From the NCBI RefSeq assembly GCF_000150275.1, contig NW_002060960.1:1-64000 (forward strand): a DNA stretch of 64,000 nucleotides. The letters are read 5' to 3'. Of this stretch, positions 49,199 to 62,722 are shown in pieces; the first letter of the stretch is position 1; each line of letters begins with the position of its first letter. Under the pieces are notes generated by a model. That model was not told the origin of the DNA. It did no database searches and saw nothing but the letters and a program-made list of their open reading frames with translations. Source of the stretch: Trichoplax adhaerens. Its lineage: Eukaryota; Placozoa; Uniplacotomia; Trichoplacea; Trichoplacidae. Both the position numbers and the translations under genes were made by a program.

Positions 49199-50880
49199 AT
49201 GATGAAAGTGGTTATTTTGGTCTTGTTATCCACCCTACTCTTTACAGGTAAAAGGGGAGAAACATCTGCCATAAAATATCAAAATTTTATGAGTTTCTCG
49301 AACTTCATGTTTAATTCGCTGCTACGGTAACTTTAATATCAAATAATAAACTCCAAGGATTCGCAGATTGCATCCCAGTACCTAACACTCATTAAAATTT
49401 ACGACCAAGCAATCTACATATACATAAAATAGAAAGAGATTTTTTCATGTAATAAACTACACAATAAATTGTATTGTGCTATTAGAGCCAAGATACGTAT
49501 AATTACAAATTTTCAAACCATGTGCATTGTAAAGCTAGTATACTCATATTATTATATTTTGCAGTAAATTAGCTAGTAGGCATACACGATAGAATTAAAT
49601 ATTTAGTAAAGTTATAATTTGATAATGAATTTAATCTTGTTTTGCTGTAGTTGTCATAGCCGACAACGCTAGGAGAAGTAAACATTGTAATAGCTGTATA
49701 AAAAAAATTCAAGGAGGAATTGCCTACATGAACAGGACGTCAACAAGGGTATCAATTTATAGCTATAAAGATGATACTTACCAACAATGCATACAAATTA
49801 TTTAAACCATTAATTTCGAAGATAGTCTACTAGTAAAGAAATCATCGACATAATAAATATTACTAAGCTATTAGGGAAGAATAGTTACAGGGTGAATTCA
49901 TTTATTTGATTTATACCGTACAGTTACTTTCCTACTTAGCATTACAACATTCAATTTTAGTCTGCTTCTAAAGCATCATTTGCTACTATTAATGTGTCTT
50001 CGATATTATGATTTTAATTTTTTTTAGAACTTATTGTGGCAGATACTATTATTTTAAGCTAATTGCAATTATCTAAGTCAACTATTAAGTACCGTATAAA
50101 ATGATAGAGCTAGCGAAATCTTCTGTAAATTATTTACTGTTTATACTTTCAGAGCAGTATCAAGAAATTTTTGACCAATTTTTGCTCTACATCGGGACCT
50201 TATAAACGATTGGTATTGATATGTGATGATTGCAGCTAATTTACGGTGGCAATATGTGTTGAATTTGTAATAGTAGTAAGAAGTACTCGTATATGTGCCA
50301 CATCAGAGATATGCTCAATGTTAAATAACTCAAAATATGAGTTAATAATAGCGAACTTAAGAAAATGTATTCATTACATAATAGCACAAAATGTATCAAT
50401 TGAACGATTTTATGCAATTTTCAATTATTTAGATGCATGATGCCTTATTTTATTGCTTACAATGTTTCTGATTTTCAGTGCGATAAATACGTAATAAAAT
50501 ATTTTTCAAAGGTAATTACGACCATCAGTGATTCCTTGGTAAGTGAAGAATATCTTCAATTTTACTGGATATAATAAAATCACTTAATGAATCTCTTCTA
50601 GCTCTATCTTTACTAAACATCTACATTTCGCTTTTGGCCCTTTAGCATAGCATAGTCAGTAGTCATAAATCAAAAAGTTTAACCGTGCAAATACGAGAAT
50701 TCTAATATAGCCTACGATAAGGAGAATATTAATGTTCTGTTTTAATATTCTTGTCAGAATCCGCTCGTTTGGTGCCAGAATTGGGGAAGTTGTGCCAGAA
50801 GTTCAAACTTAAAAATGGTGCAGAATTTAATAGAAATTATGTCTCATGACCCATCATTAATCGGAAACGATCGCAATTAA
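49199..50880 (+). CDS. Secreted saposin-B domain protein, NK-lysin type (copy 1)
   Basis: Five exons (49199-49247, 49651-49748, 50153-50212, 50479-50538, 50758-50880) join in phase to 390 nt, 129 residues. Exon 1 encodes a hydrophobic signal peptide (residues 1 to about 20). A single saposin-B domain follows with six cysteines at 29, 32, 60, 70, 95 and 101. The spacing +3, +28, +10, +25, +6 is the spacing I know for NK-lysin, whose pairs are C1-C6, C2-C5 and C3-C4. Conserved landmarks are CNSCIKKIQ, FLTNFCS, CDKYV and PLVWCQNWGSC. Such domains bind lipids; some (NK-lysin, amoebapores) disturb membranes, others activate lipid hydrolases. Which applies here cannot be told. The basic residues (RRSKH, IKK, YKR) would suit a membrane-active role. 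The tail of about 28 residues after the last Cys has no motif. Copy 2 lies 5.4 kb downstream on the same strand. Confidence 0.88.
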
Positions 50881-50931
50881 ATTCATTTTATCTAGTCTAT
50901 AATCTAGATTGCAAGCATATTCACTAACTTT

Positions 50932-50991
50932 TCTTTCTATGATATCATATTCACCAGCTTTTCTTTCTATGATATCATATGCGAATTCGAG
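50932..50991 (+). repeat. Two direct copies of a 30-bp unit
   Basis: CAC(t/c)A(a/g)CTTTTCTTTCTATG followed by ATATCATAT occurs twice back to back just past the stop of saposin copy 1. It contains the short palindrome ATGATATCAT in both copies. Confidence 0.9.
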
Positions 50992-53900
50992 TAATATAGT
51001 ATTGTTGCAAATAACTGAAGTAATAGTTTAACTATGACTAATATTAGCAATTAGGAGTTTAAGATCACGAATTGAAATTAGGTGTTGCAGAAAATTGTGT
51101 CGCTACTTTACTAAGTTCTTTACAGTGGGTGAATTTTAGCAGTGCTTGCAATACAAAAAAGTAGAAAAGAGCATTTACATCAATCATAAAATTGGATTGA
51201 TACATAAATAATCACATTCTTTCTAATTCATTTTGTTCCTTATTCGTCATTTGATTACTTAAGGCATTTTAATGAATAAAAATTCCAATTTTGCAATTTA
51301 GAGATGACTGCAATAATACATATTTCTTTGTCTCAATTTTATTTGGAAAATTCAACATGATAGTCTTACTGAGTCCTACCGTACAAAATAAAAGCTTAGA
51401 CAATCAATAAAGTCTTTCTAGTTGTTTTAAACACACTTTATTAAAAGAATCGGTATTATAATAACAATCCAGAATTAGAACGTGCAGTTTGAAGGTATAC
51501 TATAACTTACATGTTCGGTCAATTACCAGAACATTTGAAAAAAAATAGTAGACATGGTCTAAAAATAGTATTTAAACTGTTGGAATGAAGATAATATCGT
51601 GGACGTTAGTGAATAGAATTTATCTCATAGGAAATTCTACCTCTAGAGATACGAATGGTATAGCATTTATAAGATATTTAAGATCAATTACTAGTAATTA
51701 TGAAACTATTTCAGGTCTGCATCGCAAGTACGATACATTGTTATTCTCTCTTGAATGGGTTCTTCATAATTATATTAAATAAATATCTGAAAAGTCACTG
51801 TAATAAACTGACTGATAAATATCGTAAACAGCAATTAATTTAGTATCAACGAGAAAAGTACATGCTGAAGTAAGCGATTAAAGAGACTTTGCTCTGTAAT
51901 CCCCTTAATCAGTAGTAAGAAAAAGCCTGTTTAATGCACACGTAAATTTATAAAATTATAAATATAGTGGCAGTAAATTGACTATATTTTTTTAAAACAA
52001 TTACAAGTGCAGCGTTAGTTCTTTCACTGATATAAAGGATGACATAATATTATTCGCTAGCATGTACGTATATAAATGAGGTCGAGAAATAAATAATTCT
52101 ACATAGAAAATAAAAGATGGCATAATAGACTACAGCGTAGCTAAACCAGAAATTAAAAATAGCTCCCTGAAACTAATTTACTTTACAAGCAATGTGACAA
52201 AATTAACCTCCATAGAATAGTTTGTCGATATACCTAGATTTATTTATGATTGTGAGAAGATAGTTTTTCAAGTTTATCTTGGTAAATAAGAAAGCTAATC
52301 GAAAATTAAAGCTACTATAATAACAATTTTTTACTGTATAAGCGTTCAATATAACTAATTCACTCTAAATTTGATAGTAAAGGATTAGTTTTGTTATATT
52401 TCAGTTGTATTTATGAAATATAGCTTACATTCAAGAAAGGAATATGATACTGCGAATAGCATATTCTTTCTTTAACACCATTCAGTATACGCACCAGAAG
52501 ACATTTATGGCGACTTAATAAGCTTAATAAAAGTTGTTATTGTTGGTATTAAGGTGGCTTTAGCAATTAAAAATTTCAGTAAATCATAAGTTAGACTGCT
52601 AAAAGAAAATGTTTTCCTTATTTCATAGTCCTATGCATTAGTCATCCGATAATCACAATTACTACCCACTAAAAACAGCAACCTAAGCGATTGCTGCTGT
52701 TGCTAGTAACTTTATTGTATAATATCTTATAATATTTGTCAAGTGAAAATTTCCAGTTTGATACTTGTATCTGACTATGCAAATTTAACTTCAACAAAGT
52801 GCCGCAGGAGGCTAAGGTACTTAATTATGCAACATACCTACGTTATACTGTACAAGGCTGTAGAAAAATAGGTTCTAGAGGTGAGATCCTGATAATTATA
52901 AATAACATAATCATGAATAAGATGGCGGCGCTAGACCTGACCCGGAATGGACCAGCATGGTCGACGAAACTACATTTAGGCGTTAGAATAATTAAGTGCT
53001 AGTAGTGAATAATTTTGGAGACGATAGCCGTAGCTTTAAGTGAAAATGTAGGAGGGAGTTCGAGATCTAGCTATGAGTACTTTATTTGGTTTAAGTTTTA
53101 CTGCTATAATATTCAACGATAATTTTAAGTCGTAAATCGTTTTTTATCAGCTAACATTGAGAGTCATTTACTTAGTTACCGTTTCATAGTAGGGATGGAA
53201 ATCGTACTTTATTACAAAAATATCACCTCTTGACCTGCTATTGAGTAATCCTTCACTTTAGCCACTACCTTGCTTAGTTTTATCGTTAGAATCTACATTA
53301 ATGGCAGACTCTTAAGTGATTCAGTCCCTACCAGGAACGCGAGGAATGCATTAAGCATCTAATTTTTTAAAATCGTCCTGATTCTTTATAAATGTTCAAT
53401 TTCACCGCCGCAAAGATACCTGAGTTTCTCTGCCTTATTCTGCAAAGAAATGCTCTTCAAAAATCTATACTGAATTCTTAAAGACTTATTTAAACGTATT
53501 AGAAAAGTAAAATGATGCAACATTATACCCGAACGAAAAAGTAAATGCCCAAACGAATTGCAAACTGCAATCCATGGTTCTTAACTGCCTTTATTCTATT
53601 AATTGCTGTTTCTCAATCACAATTCTACTATCAGTTTCCGCGATTTCTCAAAGTAGACATCTTCACAAATACAGTAGAACATTGAACAATCTACTATAGG
53701 GTTCATGGCCTCTTTATTAATTTCTGCAAAGCCATTCCCGTACTTTGTTACCGTTGATTACGTTCTGCAGCTAGGTAGTAAAGTATATGGTATCTATCAT
53801 TGCATTTTCAGTAATTATGTTATCGCTATCAATTAATTGAGTCAACCAGAATGTGTAAAGTTGAGAAAGCCTTCTTGATTAATCTAAATTAAATCAATTT

Positions 53901-54614
53901 CTTAACTAAAGATAAAATATTTCAATAATTTGCCTATTAAATCAATTACTTGATTAGCCAAATTTGCTGGAGCCGTTACTTAAGTCATTAGATACTGCAC
54001 TGAAGTAACAGCATGAATTGATGAAAATTCATCTATGATTACAAGTAAGGGATAAGACATCCAAAATATTATTCGAATTTTTGCCATTTCTTTCTATCTT
54101 TTAAGTAGTAGCTTGCCGAAAGTAGCTCGCCGAATTACCAGCATTGATAGTAAACAAATGGGCTTGCTTCTATTGAACACTTTTATTAATTCAACTATTT
54201 TTAGGGAAATAGACTGTTGATTTTTGGTTTCACTGTAAAAAGGAAATAATGCCACATACAAATAACAACCCTAGCGTTAAGTAAAGCTTTTGTTTTTAAT
54301 TTGAATGAGCATTAAAGTCGCTTTGCTTGATTTGTAAGGAATCAGCAGCCATTTATCCCGCGAAAATTATGAATAGGGTAAGTAGTAAAATAAGTGAATA
54401 TTAGTTTTACTAAGGTTTCTTTGTTAGTGTAATCGATTTTAATTAGAGTATAGGATTGTATTTATTTTATATATTCATTAAATGCTGTTGAAAGCAATAT
54501 GAATACATTACGAGTAAAGAGGCACTAGGAACCTATAAGAAGAGCAAATAAGAGTCTATTCTGACATTTTTTCTTTTGGTTCACGGAAGATCCAAGTTGG
54601 GAACGATTTAAAAA
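50992..54614. other. Sequence between the two saposin genes
   Basis: No further saposin exon (NPLVWCQ-like or CxxC-like) or other family is recognised. + strand frames of 65-67 codons at 51.6 and 52.8 kb look random. Confidence 0.4.
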
Positions 54615-56388
54615 ATGATGAAATCGATCATTTTGACTCTCCTATTAACTATTTTCTTGTCAGGTAAATTTAAGGCCCGTTAAATTTCTATCTCTAAAGC
54701 AAAACCAGTTCCTTTTCCGTTGTACAGGAAATTATATAAATTTAAAAGTCCAATTTTTAACTCAAAGTGTTTCACTGAATGTTTTCTTAGAACTTTTATG
54801 AATATAATTGACATAAATTACTATAACGTATTATCGCATTTAAGTCTAGTGAACGTAAAATTGAATGAAATTGTTATGTTCATGCATGATATTTATTGCT
54901 GATGTAATGGATAACGTTAATATTAATCATCCAGATTTAGATAGGATTCTTTATATAGTGTGATGGTCTTAAATTAGTAATCGACACTCGAACATGAATG
55001 CCTAAAAGCTAGAGAGAGAGAGCTAGCGTAAAGTTGTTGATTCGATTTGATCTCGCTGCTCGTTAGGTAGCTTAGCGACATTAATGTAGTTTTGTGTTCA
55101 ATTACTCGTTGGTAACTTTTAATCATAAATAAATAAATTATGACAAATCTACAAGTTTGATTTATTATTAATTACTTTGTCTCAACATCTATTTGATTAA
55201 TTCTATACTCCAGTGTACTACACTTGTAGACCGTGCTACACAAATTTAGAAAATAATAGTCTATAATGCATATCGTATGCTCTAGCAAATATATCCCATT
55301 TAAATGTCTACAATGTTGATAAATGTGGTTCTATCTGAAGTTTAATATCCATTTTGTACGGAATTGAATATACTGAAGCCGTTATGGCCGACAAGGGAGG
55401 AAGAAGTCCGTCTTGTGAAAAGTGTATCCACTCAATCCAAAATGCAATCTCGTACCTAAACAAAACATCGACAAGGGTACATAGTTACTGGACCAAAAAA
55501 TAATTTATTTACTATAATTCTTGATTAGTAATACACGAAATAAAATGCTTTTTTATCAAAAAATGTACTGATAAAGTTATTATTACGCTGTTATGTGATC
55601 ATTTAATAGATAGTGAGCTTGTAACTTGCATATATTTCATAGCTTCATTTTGAGATAATTTTATTTAGTCTGATTTATTCTAGAGTATCTCGAAATGTTG
55701 TAATTATCTTCATTAATGACTGAATATTTATCATAAAAACAGTATCTTTTATCACGTAGTGCAGCATTGGTAATGATTAAAGTTTTAAAAGTGTATTTTA
55801 AATGTACGAAATGTCGAGTGCATTTCGTAACAGTTAAGGAAAGTAAAATAAATATATCGTAATTGCTTTATATATCAGGAAGAAGTTCAGAAATTTTTTA
55901 CCGATTTCTGCTCTACCCTCGAACTTCCGGAGCGAATCTTTGTAAATAGAATATTAAATTGCTTGATTGGGATTTAGATCCGTTTTAGAATATTTTCCTA
56001 TGATGACAACGCTATTTTAAATCGTTTTAGTGCATTCCTTATGTAAAGAAGTATTTTCCACGGATAGTAGCTGCTGTAAACAAAATCGTTGTATGTAATA
56101 AATATTCAAAATTTAAGCTAATGTATAATTTAGTTTTGAACGCCGTCTGTATTTTATGATAAAAAATCCCCAAGCTTCATTATTACTTCAATATATAGCT
56201 GGACACCGCGTTTTGAATAATGTTTCCTTTATAGTAATCATATTACTATTTTTCCTGCATTATAGAATCCACTGGTCTGGTGCCAAAGTTGGGGATCTTG
56301 TGCAAAATCTGTAAACTTAAAGCAGTTTAAGAATATAATTGAAATTCTATCACGTAAGTCATTCATCGAGCAAAATCAGCGAAAGTAA
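54615..56388 (+). CDS. Secreted saposin-B domain protein, NK-lysin type (copy 2)
   Basis: Five exons (54615-54663, 55379-55476, 55879-55941, 56031-56090, 56266-56388) join in phase to 393 nt, 130 residues. Exon lengths 49, 98, 63, 60 and 123 and all phases match copy 1 (49, 98, 60, 60, 123), so the genes are a tandem duplicate pair. A signal peptide starts MMKSIILTLLL. Six cysteines are at 29, 32, 60, 71, 96 and 102. Conserved landmarks are CEKCIHSIQ, FFTDFCS and PLVWCQSWGSC. Copy 2 is less basic in the middle (FCSTLELPER replaces the basic stretch) and has one more residue between C3 and C4, which suggests a different target or partner. Role as for copy 1: lipid binding, possibly membrane-active or digestive; not determinable here. 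Confidence 0.88.
55012..55024 (+). repeat. Short GA microsatellite
   Basis: A run of about six GA units (GAGAGAGAGAGCTAGCG context) lies within the first intron of saposin copy 2. Confidence 0.7.
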
Positions 56389-59300
56389 ATCTGCTATGTC
56401 TAATCTACAGGCTAATTCGTACATATAAATGTTAACTCTACCAAATGACGGCGATATTATAGAAACATAAGTTAAATGTATTCTTGATAACGATAGCAAA
56501 ACTTTCCGTTAAAAACTGCTTAAGATTGCTTTTGATGATCAGAAGCTAGTTTACATAATCTTGAATAAAGATCCGTATTGTAGTAAATTCGCACATCCAG
56601 CTACCTTATCCATTTATTTTTTATAGCCATTTAAACTTACTGTTCTTGAAATAAAAGAGCAGTGTAAAGAGATTTTGTCCTCCTTGCGGCTTTCATGCCA
56701 TTGGATTACTAGATTTTATCATTAATTTCCTGATATTATCAGTGTTTTCACTTATGATAAGATAGAAAATCATGTTATAGTTAAGCAAAGCAATCATAGC
56801 GCTTGCAATACCTCTTCTGATTTCGGCGTTCTAGGAGTAATCGTAATAAAGCAGATTCTAAACTAACGATTCATTAAAACTATAACTTCGATGTGTTTAG
56901 AGTTGCATGCTTCAATAAAGCTGTATAATTACGAATGATCAATGTAATTTAGAATTATAATACGCAATTATAGTCAATCTTTTTCTTACATTAGCGTTAC
57001 TTGAGCTCTAATGATTACTGCTCAAAGCAACATCAACTCAAGTAGTCATTGTTCATAGTAATAAAAAAATTGAAACGATTATTAGGCAAAGAATAGAAAT
57101 TGCCTTGTTGAGATCATTATAGATTGATAAGAATGGGCAATAAAATAGTTATTAATTTCTAGACACTCTTCGACCAGTTTAATATAGAATTTTGTATGCA
57201 GCAAGTGCTCATATCGTATCGTGTTAGAATAGTGTCCGTAGCTAATTTACTGCAAAATGTTCGATGAAAGAGAAATTCCGGATTTTAAATGAACAGTAAA
57301 GTAATTACTAAAATTTTTGATTCACCTTGATAATATCAATACATATTTTATAGAGATCATACGGAATCAATTCCATTAATAAAAGTAATTTTTCGTAACT
57401 ATTACTTTTGCCAAAGTTCCAGTTTACTATCGATATCGAGAAATTATATATATTTTGATGCATCAAGGCGAAAATCAATAAAGTTATTTTTCCCAGTAAT
57501 TTTATAACAAGGTATGAACACTTAGCTTGTTGGTTTGAATAACATTTGTTAATATATCAGGATTTCGATCACAAGAATCTAATATTATCTGATTGCATGT
57601 CTTACAAATATAGTATAATTTCATAGAAATTTGACGATATTGATATTAGACACAATTTAAAGATAAGATCAAGATAAAAGATTGATGCTAAGTCGTTAGT
57701 TTGATTAGACGCAATTTCCTCGACAGAAGTATTGCCATTATCTAGATGAAGTAAATATTGCATTTGGTTAAGAGGTATTCAATTATTCATATTGTTGAGC
57801 TTGTAAATTTACAACAGTCTACGATAAATATAAGGTTGTACCAATAATTATAGGTCACTGTAAAATTTAATTCAATGGTCGAGGTTACCATCATACAAAA
57901 TCGGTAGCATAAGGTGATGAAATCAAATGCTATAAACAAGAATTTAGATATCAAATGTTTAGGCTCTTTAGAATTTGTGAAAATGTACTAAGGAAGAGAT
58001 AACGCTACAAATATTAATTACGTTGCTAGATAGAGTAGCGATGATGTGCTGTTTTTAAGTGCTTTGTGTAGGAAAGCTAATTGGAAATAATCCTCAAAGC
58101 TGAAGTAAAATTAATTATGTTACTGTATAGGTACACAATATTGCAAACGATCATTTGCAATAAATCTCTTTTGCCCTATTACAGTCTTTTTTACAGAATT
58201 TAAGATATTATTTCGTTATTTTTTTATCTGATTCGTTAGTAATAATTATTCAAAATTCAGTACCAATAACATATATATCTACTTTACTTTTACATCGGTT
58301 AATTCTAGGAAATCTCAGATACTATTCATATTTGATGATAAATAGAAGGAGTCCCATTACAAATATTTAACATTTGCCAAGAAATCAATAGTTACATCAA
58401 GATTTAAATTTCCTAATGATGATATTACGTATTGTTGTATTCCATCGCCCTTAAGTTCATTAAAAAATACTATTAGATCAAAATTTTTAGGAATGATTTG
58501 AAATGAAAATATATCAAAGCTTAGTTTCACCAATAATCCTTTGACACTTTCTTATCAAATTAAAAAAAGTTAAAAAAACAAAGTCGTATTTAGCAGGATT
58601 TATTGGCGTTACAAAAATTATATAAAAAATAAATTCTTAAACTGTAAAATAAATTCAGAATTCAAAACATGTATGCCAAACAATCAAAAATATAAAAATT
58701 TAAAAGGCCAGCAAGCATGCATGATATTGATTACTTCCCATATCAAAAATCATTAACGCTCTAGCTATATTTATATCGTTCCTTCCGTAACGTAGCATAG
58801 TGGTAAAAATTTCTTTAATATTTAAAATTAAATAGGCCAATTGAAATGTAATTTTTAGATGTTCATTTCAGATCAATGATCTGGAATTCGATTTCTACAT
58901 AATACGAACCACTTAAGTTGAAATAGAACGTACTTACAGTTTACTGTCTGGCTATGAGAGATTTAAAAGGCTGCACATGGTTTAAGCGTTCAACAATTAT
59001 TACACCCATGTTCAAAAAATTTTCATTTCCTAATAGTCTAGCAATAAACACATTTAATGCAAAACTTATATTCAACTGATTCAATAAATTACTATATGCA
59101 CAGTAATTTTCATATTATAAATTTTTATATAAGTTCAACAATATCAAAGACAAATCCTCAGCACTAGGTCTACAGGTAGGCCATGGCATAAAGGTTCTGT
59201 AATGTATTATATATTCAGCTTGTTGTATTTTTTATCAAGGGGAAATAAACAGATATAAAACAAGCTTAGAAATATTGAGCAGTTTTACATATATTCTACC

Positions 59301-62300
59301 ATAATAATCTGTAAGTGAAGTAATTTAAACTTACTAGCCCAATTCTCTAATCATCCTTGATCTCAGTCATCTTAATACTTTATTCATTAGATCACGAGAT
59401 TATTGACACACATTTACTATATTCTAAACAGTAATATTCTCCAAAATCTTGGCTTTATTTGCGTTTACTGTGCTTCAATTATTATTGTAGTAATTATTCG
59501 ATACTGCTATTAAATTGCTAATATAATCTATAGAATTTTAGTACTTACCAACACAAAGGGATCTTTCTCGATTTTATTGCATTCTTAATTATTATGCTAA
59601 AGTTAAAGCCTGAGCCTAGCGCTACGGTGACAAGATTCTAAAGCTGAAACCCTATGGGTTATTTAAGGGAGCATAACGTGCTTTCCATGGCAGCATTAAC
59701 CGATTGTTAAATTATGCATCTTAAATGCTATCGATGAAATCTGCAGCAGTTTGCTTTCATCATTTCTCGATTTTATGCATTCTTAACTAGTATGGTAAAG
59801 TTAAAAATAAAGCAGAAAACAATCTGAGTATGGATCATGTAGTCACATTAATCACCTATATTTGGTATTGAACTATAAATTCGGTAAGTGATATCAATTT
59901 AAGATTCCACTTAATTCAAATGTAACAATCCTGTTGAAGGTAGAGATGACATATTAGCCATATTTGATAGTTCTAAGCTGACTAAAATTATTTATTCACA
60001 TCTCCTGCCAAATGTCATCTTCTCATCGTTACTTTCAATAAACGGCGCTACTCATAATTTAAGCTATTTATGGAAAAAGTAATATCAAAAGTTTACCTGA
60101 ACTGGCCCTGAAAATTAACTTTTAATCTCGGTAGAGTGGCCTAACACTCATGGGACTGATGGTAGATGATGTTTCATTCTTATGATGTTACCGATAGAAA
60201 TTTACTAAGTGAACATCTTAAAAGATGGTATCAATATCTAATCTTAATCTGCATAGATAAGAAGAATTTTAAAACAATCTCACATGCGAAAAATAAATGG
60301 TCGGCTCTTATGATGAAAAGAACATGCTTACATTTTTTTAGTTATAATATTACATAAAAAATACGTTGGCAGTACAGTAGGGGGGAATTTATCCTAACTT
60401 GGATCGGAAAAAGAGCCTATGGGGTAATTTGTGGCAATATTAAAGTTAAAATTACGACTTGATTATAACCATTTCGTGCATACAATTAAGCAATTGCAGA
60501 CAAATTCTGCACATTTAAGATTAATTATTATATTATTAAAGATTATTAGTAGTATCAGTTCGTAATTTTATCAAGCTAACGGTCTCTCTACGGATGATTA
60601 CGAATGTCATTTGGTAAGTTTTTACTCGGGCCGCTCTACTAGTTATTAATTTTGACCTCATACAACGAAAAGACTGCTTTCAGCCAATTTTTCATACCCA
60701 TTTTCCTGACTAAATTTGCCATCTTTTCTAGCTGCTTGGCATTTAATGACTAAATATAGACCATGGCTATAGCCGAATACTTTTAATTATCTAATTGGAT
60801 TGTTAGTTGCTATTCTAGACTGTCGTTATGCGATATACCATAAATAGCTCTTGATTGTGGCAAAGAACGTGCCATTGACCTAATAAGTAATATATTTTTG
60901 TTGGCGACGGCTTCTGTACAATCGTAAGACAAGTTAGGCGTTAGCTAGGGCCTACCTTTGATGATAACTTGTGCCACTTTTTGCTTAGTAAATATGCCAT
61001 TAAAGCATGTATTCTGTAATGACTAATCGTCAGATTTGAAAGATTTCACTGGCAGAGTGAAGATCTTGATTCACAAATTCCAAATTGCAAGATAGAGGTA
61101 AGTAAATATTAAATTAATTAAAAAGCGACATTCTTCCATCGAATATAGGGTAATTAATTTAAATTTCCGTTGTTTTCACCTTGTGCAACGGATTTGGTGT
61201 CAATTTTGTGAAGATTTTTGTACTAGTATCGTATCATGAATAAATATACTGCTACAGCAGTCGTAGAAGTTCATTCAAAATAGAATTAACAAAGGCTATC
61301 AATATCTCACATTGTTTTTATTGCTGATCATGAAGTTATTGAAATGATGGATAGAGAACAGATTAGGAGATGGACGATTGATTTATGAGAGAAAATCAGC
61401 ACTATCGTCATGTCATCCATTTAAGGCTGCAGAGGATACTTACTTTCTCTTGTTACACTTAAAGATTTCCGTCTGCAGTCGATTAAAAAGAGTCCGTTAC
61501 TAGATAGTTTCAAAAATCTAAGTATTATAACAGTGCCTTAAAAACTATAGTGCTTTAATCTTTGTTTTATCTTTGAGACTTCTTCTTACTTAAATTTGAG
61601 AAGAATTTGAAAGGGAACTATGCGTAACACTGAAACAGATATCGAAGGATACGTGTACGACTATTTCGTAAAATGTTTCATTTCCTTCAATACTCTAACA
61701 AAAAGAATTCTTAATTCTGCTGTTGGAGTGTAAAATAAATGCTGTGCTACTGTATAATTTATATCATAAATAGAATGTAGCCACTTAGTCTACCTATTCA
61801 TGACAACTGTTCTTCATCCAGAACAGTATCATCATGGAATAATTAGACGCGAAAAGGATATAATTAATTTATTAAAATTGAACGTTAATTATCATTACTG
61901 TTGGCCTAGACTCTTAAAACCTTTATCATTTCTATACTGCTTTACTTAATATTACTAACCTTACTTTCATGGGGATCACGTATATAGAGAACTATCAATA
62001 GCCGTGATTTTCATCCGAAATTTTATCATTTCAACGTAGCTTATCAGCAGTGCTATGATATATTATAAAATCAGAAGAGTTTAACTAACTATGCAAATCC
62101 TACCTCAGTTAAACAAGACGATCTCTCGTTACGGTTTTAATAGGCATATACTAATGACATCCTAATTTATGCAAGTTACGCAAATTGACTTAATTAATAT
62201 TATGATTTATAGCCTTAAATGTCAACTTTCTGCTTTTAAATTGCAATTTTAACTGTAGTAGATAGCAGCCATATTGCTATCCGTATTGCTGCACCTAGGG

Positions 62301-62689
62301 AGACTTACTGTAAAATTCCAACTTTGTTTATAGTCGTAGGCTCATTGATATACAGTATCATAAAACTATCTCCCCTAGGATTATAATCTTCAAGAGTCGT
62401 ATCCAAGCCTTGAATTCAGTATTTTATTACAATTTAAACGCTTTATTATATATTTTTTATTGCAGTACTTGCAATTGCATGTATGCAAATCATTGCACCA
62501 ATTGATTAGATCGAATGCAATTACTGCTGCAATTCGTACACTGCCATTTTATCACGACTAGGATTTGATTCATTACCGAATTTGTTCCTGATAACAAATA
62601 GTAACTTTTCTGCTACTTTTAAATTTACATTTTATCCATGTATTGCTTCTGGTGTTGTAAAGAGCTAAAACAATTTGGTTTTGTCGTAG
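56389..62689. other. Gene-poor stretch between saposin copy 2 and the MATH gene
   Basis: No coding exon recognised on either strand across about 6.3 kb. A 63-codon + strand frame at 60.2 kb has no family resemblance. Two TTCTCGATTTTAT(t)GCATTCTTAA segments at 59567 and 59763, followed by ATGNTAAAGTTAAA, show a small duplication about 195 bp apart. Non-coding 5' exons of the MATH gene may lie here. Confidence 0.4.
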
Positions 62690-62722
62690 GCACCTTCTAA
62701 ATTGCGCCTTTCTACTAATAAA

